From Himantopus leucocephalus (taxonomy: Eukaryota; Chordata; Aves; Charadriiformes; Recurvirostridae): a stretch of 64,000 nucleotides of DNA. The stretch is taken from assembly GCA_003993805.1 (NCBI GenBank), contig RSEF01000031.1:58503642-58567641 (forward strand), written 5' to 3'. The notes below the pieces were generated by a model. That model searched no databases, was not told the origin of the DNA, and saw nothing but the letters and a program-made list of their open reading frames with translations. The translations under genes and the position numbers were made by a program. Shown here one piece after another: positions 13,116 through 25,405 of this stretch. The number at the start of each line of letters is the position of its first letter. Within the stretch, counting starts at the first letter, position 1.

Positions 13116-14656
13116 TGATTATTTGCTAATAGCCAAAAAGGGTAAGTGCCACTCTTGATGTATCCTGATTTTCTTTTTGGCTAGGTGATTTTTGAGTACT
13201 GGCTCTTACAGGACTCACAGAGGAGTTCCATTTATCAATAATGACCTTGCAGATGAGGGATGCCACAAGTGGACATGGCTGAGACAACGGCCGCACCCTG
13301 CTACTGATCCACGTTGCGGCCTTTGGCAAGTCGTATCACACCTCTTTTGGCCTTGTCTTTTTGCCTTTTGGTAGGAATTGGTTCACGAGGGAAATTGTCT
13401 CCTTCAGTTAAAACTAACATACTAATATGATGCTGGTCTCATTAGAGCACATTAACCACTACTGAAATACAGGTAATTATATGCTGAGCCAAAGAAGTCA
13501 AATGAGTTAAATATTGTCAGACAAAACATAGGTTTGGGGATCATGTATTTGAGGAGCCACCAGAAAAAAACGACCTTAAGTACTGAAGAAGAATTTTGGC
13601 TAGTAGGAAAATATTCCTTGTGACAAAAATTGAAAGTTAAACACCACGTGTTCCTCTCCATATCCGAGTAATTTCTCTAACAGTTCAGTTCATAATGGTT
13701 CCACATTTTACAAAGGTGATACTGCTTTTATTTCAGAACAAACGCTGCTTGTAAGTGAGAAAAGAGACATCAAATTGTCAAACTCAAGGACATCAGACAA
13801 AGGGATAAGACATACTGTGAGACAAAAATCAAGGCCAACTCTTCTTCACAAAAGCACTCAGTAACACTTTTTTTTCTCTTTTTCACTCACTTTATATCAG
13901 TATTAAAAAAACCCTCATAGTACTCTGATGCACTGTGAGTATTTCCTCTGTGGTATCAGATGCCACTGCAGGAGAACAAGAATAGGACAACAAACAGAAT
14001 AACTCAAACTCAGTCTGGATTGTATGATAACCTACCAACCCTGGGAATTTACTTTATTTTCATATATAGAATATTCAGTGCTTTGCAAAAAATGGAAAAG
14101 GAACTATCCTTCCAATTGGAAAATTGGACATAAGCTAAATGCTTTCCTTGGATATTCACGGACTCTTACAAACAGCATATGCATGGGCAGAGGAGTGCTG
14201 TTTAGTTACAGCCGCTGCTCTTAGTGCCTTGACACTGTTGGGGGGAACAGGGAGAAGCTTGCAATTGTTGAGAGAAACCGCAGCAGTCCCCATCACCGTG
14301 CCTTAAAGCTGCCAGTCCTACTGCTCTATATGTTCCCTCTGCTAATATATGGAACAAGTTGTTAGTTTTGCAGAGGTCTGAACCCAGTCAAGTGTGCACC
14401 TCTCCTGCAAGGCCAGATTTCCCCATGGCATGTGGGCAGAGAAGGGAGCGGAGGTGTTCTCTAGGAAACCCTCCACCCAGTGCTGCCAGAGGGCCAGGAC
14501 TCTGCAGCCCACCGCAGAGCATTCCTGACCCACCAAATACAGCCACATCAACCTGAAAAAAGAAATTAAGGGCAAAAATCTTCTAGAGATTAAGGGAACA
14601 GCCACTGGGCATTCGTACCTCCTATGCATGCCTGAGGAAACCTCATCATGACTGCT
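13116..14656. other. Non-coding, possible distal 3' UTR
   Basis: Nothing coding is recognisable. Several minus-strand AATAAA or near variants occur (for example plus tttatt at 14053-14058), so this could belong to a longer form of the KIAA1958 3' UTR. Confidence 0.35.
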
Positions 14657-14662
14657 TTTATT
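14657..14662 (-). terminator. KIAA1958: Candidate polyadenylation signal for module B transcript
   Basis: Plus tttatt gives AATAAA on the minus strand. It is the first canonical signal I found after the module B stop codon at 16446-16448, about 1.8 kb downstream, with further copies beyond. Choice among them cannot be made from sequence alone. Confidence 0.3.
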
Positions 14663-16445
14663 GACAACAGCCAACAGAAGGTCCTAGCTTGGGAACTGCT
14701 CGGTGGCAGTGACCGCAGGATGAGCTCCAGCAGCTCAGCACCTCTGAAGAACAGGTTCCTCGATTAGTTACCGAACAAAGAGCCTTATTTTCTGGGGGCA
14801 CTCAGGTTTCAAAATGGTTTGGGTTAGAACAGCTGCTTCTGCTCCTTTCAAAGACAAATAAACCCTATCCCAGCCCAGCTTGTGCTTTTTCTCAGTCCTA
14901 ACTGGTGATTGACTCTGTGGGACTCAGAATGGTGTTTCTTAACAAGGAATGCCCATGAAACAAAAGAAAATGATGACAAATAGGACCTTTCCTTTGGGAG
15001 CAAAGCCCACAATCCACACCTGAAAACTTGTTCAGACAGAAGCTCCTATTTCCATTACATGAGCTTGTCTGGAAATCCTGAACAGCCTCTGCCTCCTCCG
15101 GCAAAGGCTGCCAAGGCTTTTCCTAGCAGATGTTTCCCCTGCTAAAGTTGATCCTATTCCGTGTTTCAATATCCAGAAAATTACTTTCTTAAAATTAAAA
15201 TAATGCTGTGCAAAAGCATTTAAAAGACAGGAGCAAGTCTGTATCTTGCAACATAGAGATCCTAGAAATCAAACAAATATCTAAAAAAAAAAAAAAAGAG
15301 AATTCAAGCAATTTGGGGGAGGGAGAAGCCGTCTTTCAAAAAAAGTACAACTAACTGTCATTATTTTACCTTTACAATCATGTACCTATTGGACTGTATC
15401 TGTGATTTCAAGGTGTACAGTGGGCTTGGTAAACCCCATCAATCCTCTCACCGCCCTGCAACCTGGTGGAAAAAAACAGCCATATCTTTCCATTAGAATA
15501 GAAGCAGATTGCACATCATCAAATTGCACATCCCCAACTCTGGTTTAGGTCTTCCAGGTTTTCTTTTTTGTGACTTAAAGGCTTGCCACAACTCCAGCTG
15601 AAACAAAGTTTTCCTCTCAACAGAAAGTGGACCGAGCTGTAGCTGTAGAAGTTTAAGGCAGTTATTTTTACAACCGACCACTGAGTTTTGAAAATTACAT
15701 CATTTGGATGCCAGACTTGAGACACCTTAGCATGCTTCCGTTTTTAAAAGATGCTGATCATTTGACCTCTGATATAAGCCCCCTTTAAGACATCTCAAAA
15801 CCTGGACAGCCCCAAACTGCTGATTTTTGAGTTAAGGGCTCACTATTTATAAATGACTGACTGAAAATACTGTCCTTTAGGGATGCTGTAATTAATTTCC
15901 TCTGTTTGTTTGTTATTTGGTAAAGCCACTAGTAGTTTCTAGCACCTACAGATCCAGTGTAAATGACCAGGTATTGAAAAATATCTATATTTACAATACA
16001 CCAAACAAGTGAAGAAAACTGTGAACTATATAAAAAAAATAGTTCAGAAGAGAGTAACTTTTGTACAGTAGTTCTGAAAGAAAGCATAGGCACTTCTGCT
16101 TCAAGACTTCTTGGTCCCCAAGACTCAGTCTCCTTTCTCACGGCTATGCTTGCTAAAGGAGGAAAATCCACAATACACGCATTGCTGGCTCCGATGAGGA
16201 AAAAGCTCTCCACCGCCTCTTTGCTCAGAAGACCTGGCAGTGGTGAAGGAGACCACTGTCCCCCTGCTTTTCAGAACAAGGCTGTATTCATCCCCAAAAT
16301 GGTGCAGTCCTCCTCAGGAAGAATGTAATGTCCTGCCTTTCCACTTTTCGCTCTTTTTTGAAAGCAGCTCAGCCCTCTTCACATCCCACTAAAGCGACTG
16401 GGAGAGGCACTTTCTTGGGATGCTGGCTGGTGGGAGCAGACAGAA
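14663..16445 (-). other. KIAA1958: Presumed 3' UTR of module B transcript
   Basis: This lies directly downstream of the TAA stop of the last KIAA1958 exon on the minus strand. It is moderately AT-rich, has stop codons in all frames and contains a poly-A tract on the plus strand near 15283-15297. The right boundary is fixed by the stop codon; the left boundary is only the nearest canonical polyadenylation signal and is a guess. Confidence 0.4.
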
Positions 16446-17252
16446 TTACTGGCAGGAGCTAAGAGGGACAAACTTCCTGGAAGCCTGAGTGAAGGAGACA
16501 AAAGTAAAATTTTCACAGTGCTCTAGCTTCACTTTCTTTGCCAGCTTGGGGACAACACCCCTGAGGGAGCGGAGCCCCATCCTCTGCTCCTCGTACCAGA
16601 CATGCCCCATGCTGCTGACCTCCTTCCGGGCCATGAGGTAGAAGGGAGACTTGGCGTCCATCTGCGTTGGGGGCCTGTGTATGTACATGTACTTGTAGAG
16701 CAGGCAATATGGGCAGAGCTTGTGCCCTTTTGAGTGCTCGTGGTGGATTTGGCCGTAACATGCTCTGTTTGTGTTCACCCTGTTTTCTTGCTTCACGCTA
16801 TCCGTTCTGGCAAAATATGGCCTGTTCTGGGAGTCTTTGAGCAATTCAATGTCGCCAAACATTAAGTCCGCGTGTTCCTGTAAGGTTCGCATGTTCAGGT
16901 ACTGGCTGTTGTATTTCACCACCGTGGACAGCAGGGCTATGGGGCTGTCATCTCCCAGGCATCCTGTCCTCCACATCTCTTCCTCATCAGAAAGGGAGAA
17001 GTAGACAACATTGCGAGAGCGGGCACCAGACATCCCAGCCTTACTCAGGACCTTAAGCTTCTCCTTGAGCTTTTTGGTGGAAGAGCTGAAGGTGCTGCTG
17101 GTGATGGAGAAACCAGCACCAGCATTCTTGAGAATTCGATCCAGGCCTCGTCGGATAGCGTGGAGGGACGTAGCTAGAAAGTCAGACCCATCTGTTTTCT
17201 TCACGGTGATGTAAAAGTCCTCCAGGAGTTCATTGAGCTTCACTGCTGGGAT
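16446..17252 (-). CDS. KIAA1958: KIAA1958 last coding exon, module B (DUF3504, Crypton-derived)
   Basis: The exon encodes 268 residues (444-711 of the long form) and ends in TAA. The acceptor is ttgttccAG|ATC, giving the start IPAVKLNELLEDFY. In order: the end of the N-terminal helical part with DGSDF and SLHAIRRGLDRILK, the GFSIT turn, a basic helix, then the catalytic-fold half with MRTLQEH (R565, E569, H570) before FGDIELL, an H/C-rich patch ending CPYC (623-626), FYL and WY (662-663). Those words are characteristic of DUF3504, the domesticated Crypton tyrosine recombinase family also found in ZMYM2/3/4 and QRICH1. The Arg-xxx-Glu-His box survives, but the later His-x-x-Arg and Tyr are not recognisable, so strand exchange activity is unlikely; DNA or chromatin binding is an inference. 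The total length of 711 aa is close to the roughly 716 aa I recall for human. Confidence 0.93.
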   Translation of the reverse strand: MPAVKLNELLEDFYITVKKTDGSDFLATSLHAIRRGLDRILKNAGAGFSITSSTFSSSTKKLKEKLKVLSKAGMSGARSRNVVYFSLSDEEEMWRTGCLGDDSPIALLSTVVKYNSQYLNMRTLQEHADLMFGDIELLKDSQNRPYFARTDSVKQENRVNTNRACYGQIHHEHSKGHKLCPYCLLYKYMYIHRPPTQMDAKSPFYLMARKEVSSMGHVWYEEQRMGLRSLRGVVPKLAKKVKLEHCENFTFVSFTQASRKFVPLSSCQ

Positions 17253-18295
17253 CTGGAACAAGAAGAAGGGGAAAGATGTGTCAGGGTACTTATGGGAAGG
17301 AAATGCATCACAGGTGGGGAAGAAATGTTTAGGGCTTCTCCATGCTTTATCTGAAGGAACCCGCAGCAGCTTCCATGCTTCCCCAGAAGTTTGTTTCTGG
17401 GCAGCCTTAGAGTCTTAGGAAGAGGCTACATGTTTATCTAAGCAAAAGAGATGCAATAAAATCCCATGGTGTAAGGATGCTCAGGCAGACCAGATCCATT
17501 TCACTGGCTGGCACCGCTTTTGCTCCAGCTGTAGAAATCCAGATTAAGAAGAAACGATCCAAATTCCTGGCTTTTTTGAAGTGAGTGAAGGTTTCAGTCA
17601 CATTGAGGTGTGACTGTGTGCAAAAGTGTGACTTACCACTTGGGTGTAATACTTTGTACTTTTGCAGTAAGGTGGTACATATGGAAACTTTTCAAGCGGA
17701 GGAGGAGGAGGAGAAAGAGAAGGGGGACGAGGAGAAAAAGCAGAAGCAGCAGCAGCTGCTTTTTTTGGCCATGAGATGTCAGTATTGCAGTCGGGCTGCC
17801 AGTCAGGCTGCTTTAGCCTGCCTGGTCTTAGATCAACCTAACAGAGAAACTTAGCTATAAAAATGTGAGTGGGGCTTTTTGTACTTTGGCCCTTAGCCAC
17901 AGTCCTTATTTTGGTGCGTACACTGATTTTGCTGGGAATTCATTTTTGGAGAAAAGTCCTCAACTGCTCTGAACTGCATTGGCTAGCTCTGGGAGCAGAA
18001 ATCATGCAAACAGTATGCCCTAGGGTAACAGCAGGAAATCTTGTCACGTGGCAGCATGAGGCCGAGGTTGTGTACAAGTGTTACGTACGTGGAAATCTTT
18101 AGCATTACCCTGGATTTCCGGTGTGAATTAGAAGAGGTTACAGCTTTATTAAGAGAAACCTGGAAGGTCCCCAAGACCACAAAGATGTAAAGAAGGCTGA
18201 AATCCCATCTCTCTTCAAATGTTACGATAACTTCATTTGACCAGGGGAGTTGCCTCCCACCGCTGAAAAAACAGTATTTTGCTAAGTTTTCTGAC
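17253..18295 (-). other. KIAA1958: KIAA1958 intron within module B
   Basis: This 1,043-bp intron has donor AAG|GTCAGA and acceptor TTCCAG|ATC on the minus strand, and is phase 0. It splits module B just before the IPAVKLNEL segment. It contains a strongly purine-rich plus-strand tract at 17698-17757, which is pyrimidine-rich in the pre-mRNA. No other feature is seen. Confidence 0.85.
17698..17757 (-). repeat. Homopurine/homopyrimidine GAG-GAA-CAG tract
   Basis: About 60 bp of plus-strand GGA, GAG, GAA and CAG triplets. In the KIAA1958 transcript the complement is CU-rich (CTCCTC, TTCTC, GCTGCT), of the kind bound by PTB-like splicing regulators. It lies about 450 nt upstream of the last exon. 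Translation of the plus strand gives a low-complexity E/K/Q run, which is an artefact. Confidence 0.7.
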
Positions 18296-18468
18296 CTTAG
18301 TGATGTCCATGTAATCTCTGAGTCCTTTGGTCATGCACCAGTATCTCCACACGTTGAGAGCATAGAGGGTGGCCTTGGTGGTGTTGGCGCTCACAGCACT
18401 GATACACAGGTATTTGAGGTCATCATCAAAATTAAAGACAGGAAACTTGTTGAGCTTAGTTGAATATG
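18296..18468 (-). CDS. KIAA1958: KIAA1958 penultimate exon, start of module B
   Basis: This 173-nt exon completes a split codon (G|CA, Ala386) and adds 57 residues (387-443) from YSTKLNKFPVFNF to DYMDITK. The acceptor is tttgttttctAG|CATATT and the donor AAG|GTCAGA. The sequence TTKATLYALNVWRYWCM aligns with TIRSTQTALRNFREFLIS of module A, the SAM-like N-terminal helix of DUF3504 proteins. It must be joined to 16446-17252 for a complete domain. The matching human segment, as I remember it, is nearly identical, which supports both splice sites. It is reached from exon 1 by a 42.3-kb intron that skips module A. Confidence 0.92.
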
Positions 18469-21400
18469 CTAGAAAACAAATAAAGAAAGGGATAAAAATA
18501 GCTTGTCCTAGTGACATGCTGTCACCATTTCTGGCCAAGAGCAACTTGGTGTTTTTCACAAAATGTAAGGAATTTAAGAAAGATGAAACACACCACTTCC
18601 CTGATGATTTCCCACAAGTTTGTGCACTGAAAACTCACATGTGGCATGAGGGCCACCAACATGAAGTCACCCTAAGGTTGCTACAAAGCTAAAAATGTAC
18701 TGCCAGACAGAACCAGTAATAGAGAGGGAGCAACACAGCTTTCTGCAGAAACACTGGGACAATGACACAACAGGTAGGATTTTCCACTCATACCCACTTT
18801 CTACTCCCTGTTAGACACAACAGAGTCAGGTCCTGTTGCTTCAGTGGACCAAAGGCAGGCACATCTTGATGAATACCATGAGTTAAGGGAAGACATGCAG
18901 TAAACATTTCTTAAAAGGAGAGCCTTAGCCCCGCAGGCAGGAACTGAAAGCAGAGGATTGATGGAGAACCTTTTTATAGATGCTCAGACACTTAATATCC
19001 TTTATGAAAGAGTAATACATTTTTATGATACCACTATAATTTTATTACATCCACTATACTTTAAGTCTACTTTTTACAGGGCTGAAGCTAATGGATTTTG
19101 CAGCCCAGTGCACGTTAGCCGTGAAAGGTTGCTCTGAACATCCATGCACTGAGCTAGTGATCCCCACGGTGACCATCTCAGCACAGCAGGAAAAGGGAAG
19201 AGGTGGTACACTCAAGAGGAGGGAGATGTTGGATTTCTCCTTCTAACCTTCAATTCTGCAGCCCCAACTGACCATTACTACAGCCCCAGAGGTGTAACTC
19301 TGCCCACTAAGAAGAGGTGATTTTAAAAAGACGTTTCTATGGTTGCGGCTTTTGTGTTAATGTAGCATATAAAAGGTAAAAGAATGGCATAAACCCAACT
19401 GAAGAACCCACTCCAAGCAAAACAAGCTGGAAAGGTGAACAGATGCACCATGTACAGGCTAACAACGTCAGCATGTTGTCTGATCCTCTGAGCTCTGGAC
19501 ACTTCTATAACAGGAGTTCTCAGTCTGTATTCTGCAGAACCCTGACAGCCCAGGGTGTCCTCCTGAAGACTCCAAGAAAGATTGCTGGAAAAAAGCACGC
19601 TATGCACAGGGCACATCTGAAAAATGCACACCACTGTGCAAGCCTGCCCCGGGGCAGAGGTCTCACAAACTGAAGGGACCCTCTCTTCCTTCTGTACACT
19701 GCAACTAGTCAGTGGACAAAAATAGGACTTCTTTCCATCTGAAAGGTAGGCTGCAAGTACTTTTTCCAAACTGAGCTGTGTTTACAAACTTTGCTCGTGG
19801 CAAATGATCCTCCTCTGTCTGTGCAGAGGACCAATGCCTGTGGTGCCTGGCAGCTGCCCTGCCCTCCTGCCCGCCCAGGGATGGTGCTGCAGAATGCGGC
19901 TGTTGTGACAAAGTCAGGTGGCATGAACTTGGGTGGAAGTTCCTCTGGTCAGTGGCTTCACGAGCTCTGCGCTGTGAGTTATTTGGCAGAAAACTCTGCT
20001 GAAGACAATCTGGGATGCTTATGGAAATGATGAGCTGTTCGGTCACCAGCAGTCTCTTTGACAAGGGTTTGCCCTTTTGTGCCCTCAGGCCTTGCTACAA
20101 CCCTCTTGCAATGACTGTTCGGGCACTGTTTGCCCCCTACCAAATAGAAAATCTTAGGTCAATTCTCCATAAAGCCTCACACCTCCCAGGATGTTTGTTT
20201 GCCCAGCCCATGGATTGGTAACATTCACCCCCACGCCACAGTTCCCCACAAGCTGCTTGCTACTCTGCTTCTGAGATTGCCATCTCATGACCTGCCACTG
20301 GCTCACACTGCTGGCTCACCCAAGGACTACTTATGAGAGCGCCAAGAGCGCTTTGGGAAACAACCTACTAAAATCAAGAGCCTAACCATACAACACCAGT
20401 TGCCCGGGAAGATGTAACAGCACCAGACTCACAGAAGTTCTCATACTGCAGTTAATCCCACAGGGACTAATTAACTTCTGACAGGCCTCGGTTTGAAAAT
20501 TATGGTGGCCATTTCCTGAATCACAGTATCAGTTGGGCAATTTATTGAACCACAACAGAAGACAGATTTAGATTGCTTCTGGCTTCCCAAGGCAGGGTTT
20601 ATCATGAGCTGGGAAATTAAGTCATAGTTCCTGGTTTCTCCAAGTGCCAGATTGTCAAAATTGGGTCATCTGGTTTGAGCTGAGCTCTGGTACTTGATAG
20701 TCCTAACAGTAACGCCTTGTTATGAGTGCTACTTCAGTCCTGAACTGAGACAGTGAGTCAACTGCTGCACCAGAACAGGATACATAGACAGCCATTCAGG
20801 GATGTTCCATATCTTATGCAGTCATGCCCATTGAAGTCTGCATCCCTTTTTTCTTTTCTTCCCACTAGACATCTTGTCCTGATAAACTCAGAAACTACAA
20901 AAATTGGCATGAGTTGCTCGAACGCTTGAAAGTGTAGCCAGACCAGAAAGTGATGGCTACTGTGAGCTGTGTGCAGCTCTAATACTTGCAGCAAAGGACT
21001 CTTAGCGCAACAAAGTAAAAACCAAATAAATTGATGGCATTGTGATGGCAGGCATTTATCAGTTACCATTTGTACGGGTGTTGTATCATCACAAGGCTGG
21101 AACAAGAATTACCCAATTTTTCCACTCCTGCAGGAAATAGATGATCCTTGCGTCTCTTTATTTTATCAGAATAGTGAATATTTGCTTTCTTTTGTCCGGG
21201 ATAAAACAGTTTATCCCTTTCATTCTCAGACAGCGTGGAGGAGTCCTGGAAGAGGCTGGGATCTTGGCTGAAAAGCGCACCAGTGCATGGCTCTGTTTAA
21301 AGATAAGGGTATTCCCATCCTGCCTTCATTGCTGACTTCAGTGGCTGCATACCAAACCACAAAGTTCTTTGCCCAGCATCGCCTGTCAGCAGCCGGATCA

Positions 21401-24400
21401 CGCTCCAAGAGTTTTAAATGATGTCTGAACGCCTCGTGGACTGCTTGATAGAGGTGTTGGTACACCGCCAGGAGACGCTAAGAAAACCTACACCCTCACC
21501 AAGCGTGGACAGGAGTCCTCACTGGGACCTGTTGGACAGAACTTGGAAAAGCATTAAGCGGCCAGGAACACGCATCCCATTTCCAGAAGAGCCTTGCAAA
21601 CACTGGTGCTCTGGGTTATAATCTCATCAACACTTGCATGTTCTGGATCAAGTCCCAGGAGACTGCATTTTTATGTGTCTAACTCACAGGCTGCCTGTGA
21701 AAGCAAGCAAGTCCTGACCCAGTACCACTGTAGGTACGGCATGAGCAACTAACAAGTGTTGAGATTTGCGCGTAAATCTCTGAGTCCCGCTCCCCTCCCT
21801 CAATTGCTTTTTGCCTCCCTCTTCCTGGAGGTTACCTGAGGGCTTATTTTCAAACATTTCAGGGGCTGCAAGCTCGGTATGTGAATACACAGCACTTGAA
21901 CACCTCAGCAATGATGGTTCCTTTGAAAAAGTATTCTTTGTGTTTATTTCACCTGATGCCACACTCACGGCAGAAACCCTGCAAAATCACACAAAACGGC
22001 CGTTTGCGCAGGCACAAGACCTCTTGCCAAACTTCTGTCACTGAGATGATACATCATACCAGAAAAAAACAGTTATATTTGTCATTGCTTGCCAAAACAT
22101 GTATACACCCTACATCTACGCAGAGACAACAGTGCTATTATCTGATGGTTTGTAGGTGCTCCATGCCAAACCTTTTAAGTTGAAGTGCACATGGTAAACG
22201 TCTAGACACCTAATGCTCTGCTCCATGCTGAGGCCAGGAGTTGTACTGTATATGTGTTTGGTGAGGGAAGAAGAGGAGGGAGGCCAGACGAGCTAGTAAG
22301 ATGCCATCGAAACTGGTGAGGTCTCAGATCTGATTGCTCTTTATGTCTCTGCATTCTTCCCCTAAAGCAAAGGCAGCTCCTGACAGTGCCTGTTGCTGTT
22401 CGTGCTGCAAATTAGCAGTCACTGTGTCACTGGAACTACTTCAGAAATGCTGGGGGACTGTATTCGTCCTCCCTCTATAGTAGCAAACATACTAATCATG
22501 CACTATCTACTCCAAATAAAGAAAATAAAGATCTCTGCCATATCAGGATGTTCTTAAAATCCCCAGATTCTACTGGACCGTTACTCATTTTTGTGCTAGC
22601 CCATGCTGCAAAGATCACATGTGTCACAAGCTCCTGGCAGGTAGCACTGTTTTCCAGAAAGAGCAGGGACTTTAGATGCTGTTTAGAGGCCACCCGGCTC
22701 TCACAAGGTGTGCAGGAGATGCTCCTGTGCTCCCTGCTGGCTTGCGGGCACCAGGCATCTGATACAGCACCAATGTCACCTGACCGATTTCTGGTCTGCT
22801 GAGTGGTTTGATGACCACATTTTACAACCACGTAACCAGTCCCTCTTTCAGAAGGGCCTCCAGACCCAGCAGGCTGAAGGACACAGATGATGTGGAAAGG
22901 CGACCCTCATAGCAGATGGCATTGCAGAGGACACAGCTTAGCTGTCTGGTTTTGTAGTATGGGCAATGCTTGCCTGGCTCAACAGTTTCCTCAGGCAACC
23001 CTCTCTACATGAGAACAACTGGCCACCCTGAGCCGCCGAGAAAGTTTCTGAGTGTCCCTCACCAAGGTCCAGACACAAAGAAATCTCCTTCCAAATGCAG
23101 ATGAATGGCATCATCTTGTACTATGGGGTTGATGGCTCCACGGCTAGCAGCATCCTATCTCCTCAACACCCAATGCTTCTGCCTGCCTTTCCTTGGGTAT
23201 ATATTCAAAGCTGCTTTTTCTCCAGTCCTGTTCTGTTTGCCATGTGGCATGGGGACAAGAATACCTGAAAATGTTGTACTTGCAAGTACGCAAGGAGCTC
23301 TGAGGTGAATAATCATGCTACACACAGGATTTTGTCTTCAAGATCCTTCAGGTATGGCTTCCTGACAGCTTGCAGAGGAGAAGCAATAAGCATGTCTCGT
23401 GCTGCGAGTCGTGCATGTGCATTCTCTCCCAGGTACCTGTAGGAATTTGGCCCTTAGAACAAAGTGTCCATATACAAATAGCCATATCTTCTTACACATA
23501 AGCTGTCTTTTTTCTTTTCTTTCTTTCTAATTATTCTCTTTAAGAGCGAATTGATGCTATCAATAGTGAAGGTAGTAATGCAGTAAGCGATCAGGTTACT
23601 CTATAAAGAAATCTTGTGGATCTTTCCAGGGATAGCTGCCAATTTCCATTTGTCTTTGGTGTATATTACAAAGTAAACCTCCTGCAAGTTACAGACCCCA
23701 CTTTGCCAACTCCAAAGCCTATCTGAAGAGGCAACGTGCCGTAATGTCCCCAGGCAACTTCCGCATCAGCTGCAGTCATGATATTCTTAAGCAATGTCTC
23801 GAGCACAACATTCAGATACATTCAGCTGCAACCAGGAGACTTCATCACATCTGTGAGATCACCCTGGGGAAGCACTCCAGATTGCCCAAGCCAAATTCCT
23901 CAGTGCTGTTTGCCTAGCTACCCAGAAGACCTGAACCCTGCAAAACTGCACACAAGGTGTGCGTGCTGCTGCTGGTTGTCCTTGAGTATGAGAGGAGGAG
24001 AAGAGGACACGCAGCCATCCCACAGGCTGTGGAAACATGGCGGTTCATAAAGTGGCAATATGGGTGAAATCAGTGTACAAAGGGAAAAGTGAAAGCAGCT
24101 GAGTTACCAGAACTTTACCAATTTGCTTAGCTGAACCTGCATTAACCACGTTAACCATTAGCCACCACCAGCATTACTAACGAAAGGAAAGCGCATTAAC
24201 ATCAACCACCGTGAAGACAGGTTCATTCAAGCTGGAGAGTTTAATCCGAGTTTCACTGTAGGTTTGCAACAGACAGTGAAAGCACCTGGTAGCCCCTGCC
24301 CATCACCTGTCCATACCTCATTGCTCTGTCTCTTCATCCAAAGGTCTCTGTTTTTTCTTTCCACTTGTCACCGGCACCACGGCAGGACCTTTGACACGAT

Positions 24401-25322
24401 GCCTTTTATGTGCTGTTGTGCTGAGCAACAACACACAGTGCCACCACTAGCACCAAGCAGCAAGAAGGCGATTTATTTAGCAGCATTTGCCAGGTGATGG
24501 AAATGCAGTCCCAGAATACCTGGTGAAAATCATGCTCCTCTATCCCTCACCCAGAGTCACTTAGTCACTGTCCTGCACTGATGTCCCAACACAAACACTA
24601 ACACCCTGCTGTTCCCTAGATGGCAGTTCCCTGAGGCATTTGGCTTTTTCCTTTTTCTTATGTTCCTTTGGTAGAACCTGAGACACTCTGACCTTCTTCA
24701 ACACAGTTGTCATCCCATGAACAGCAGCTCAGTGGAATTTTGCTGGAGGTCTCAAGGGATTTTTCCACTTGGGAAGTTTCTCGTGCACAGTACAGGGGCT
24801 TTATTAGCTTTAGTTTTCTGGTCTTTTAATTTTAAAACTTCTTGAAGAGAGAAAATTCAGAACTGACAAGCAACTGTCTTAAAAGATGCATATCCTTGGA
24901 TGCACATTTAATTGTATTCTAGATGAACATTAAAACAAAATTATGTGGAGAGCAGACATTACTACTGAAATTCTAAGAGCAAAATAAATAATTTCAAGCC
25001 AAACTGTGCCTTGGAATTGATGTAACTAGATCACGTTCAGGAAAATATCTTTAATCCAAAAAGGCTCTTGGGACATAGGTTTTCAGTCCTACTGAAGTGA
25101 GATTAAATGAGCACGTGGTTCAAGTCAAGCTTGTAAGTAAGTAAGTACATTCCTGGGCAGGGAAGGACTTAAGCCATTGTTTAAATGTTTTCCTGAAACG
25201 CAACCCCAGAAGTTAAAGAGGGTATGACAGCAACTATTTCTTGGTGAGCCTATTTGCACTCTGCTAATTGAAATGCATCACAGGTCCATGGGAACTTCCC
25301 AGCTATGCTGATGCTCAGACTT
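18469..25322. other. Intron sequence between module A and module B, proximal part
   Basis: No coding exon, RNA gene or clear repeat is recognised over these 6.9 kb. The many short open frames lack consistent splice borders or recognisable protein similarity. It is part of the long intron of the module B transcript and lies beyond the presumed end of the module A transcript. Confidence 0.5.
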
Positions 25323-25405
25323 CATAGAATCATAGAATAGTTTGGGCTGGAAAGGGACTTTCAAAGGTCATCTACTCCAACCCCCCTGGAATGAGCAGGG
25401 ACATA
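25323..25405 (-). mobile_element. CR1 LINE 3' tail fragment
   Basis: The plus strand begins tcatagaatcatagaat, then gtttgggctggaaagggac, tttcaaaggtcatctactcc and aacccccctggaatgagcaggg. This is the reverse complement of a CR1 3' end. Only about 80 bp remain. It is in the same orientation as KIAA1958. Confidence 0.92.

Noticed and set aside
1..16445. Search for INIP (SOSS complex subunit C) coding exons as the expected neighbour
   Set aside because: None of its distinctive segments was seen on the plus strand, so the gene body must lie outside the window.
17699..17854. Glu/Lys/Gln-rich plus-strand frame
   Set aside because: It is the translation of a triplet-like purine tract inside a KIAA1958 intron, on the opposite strand from the gene.
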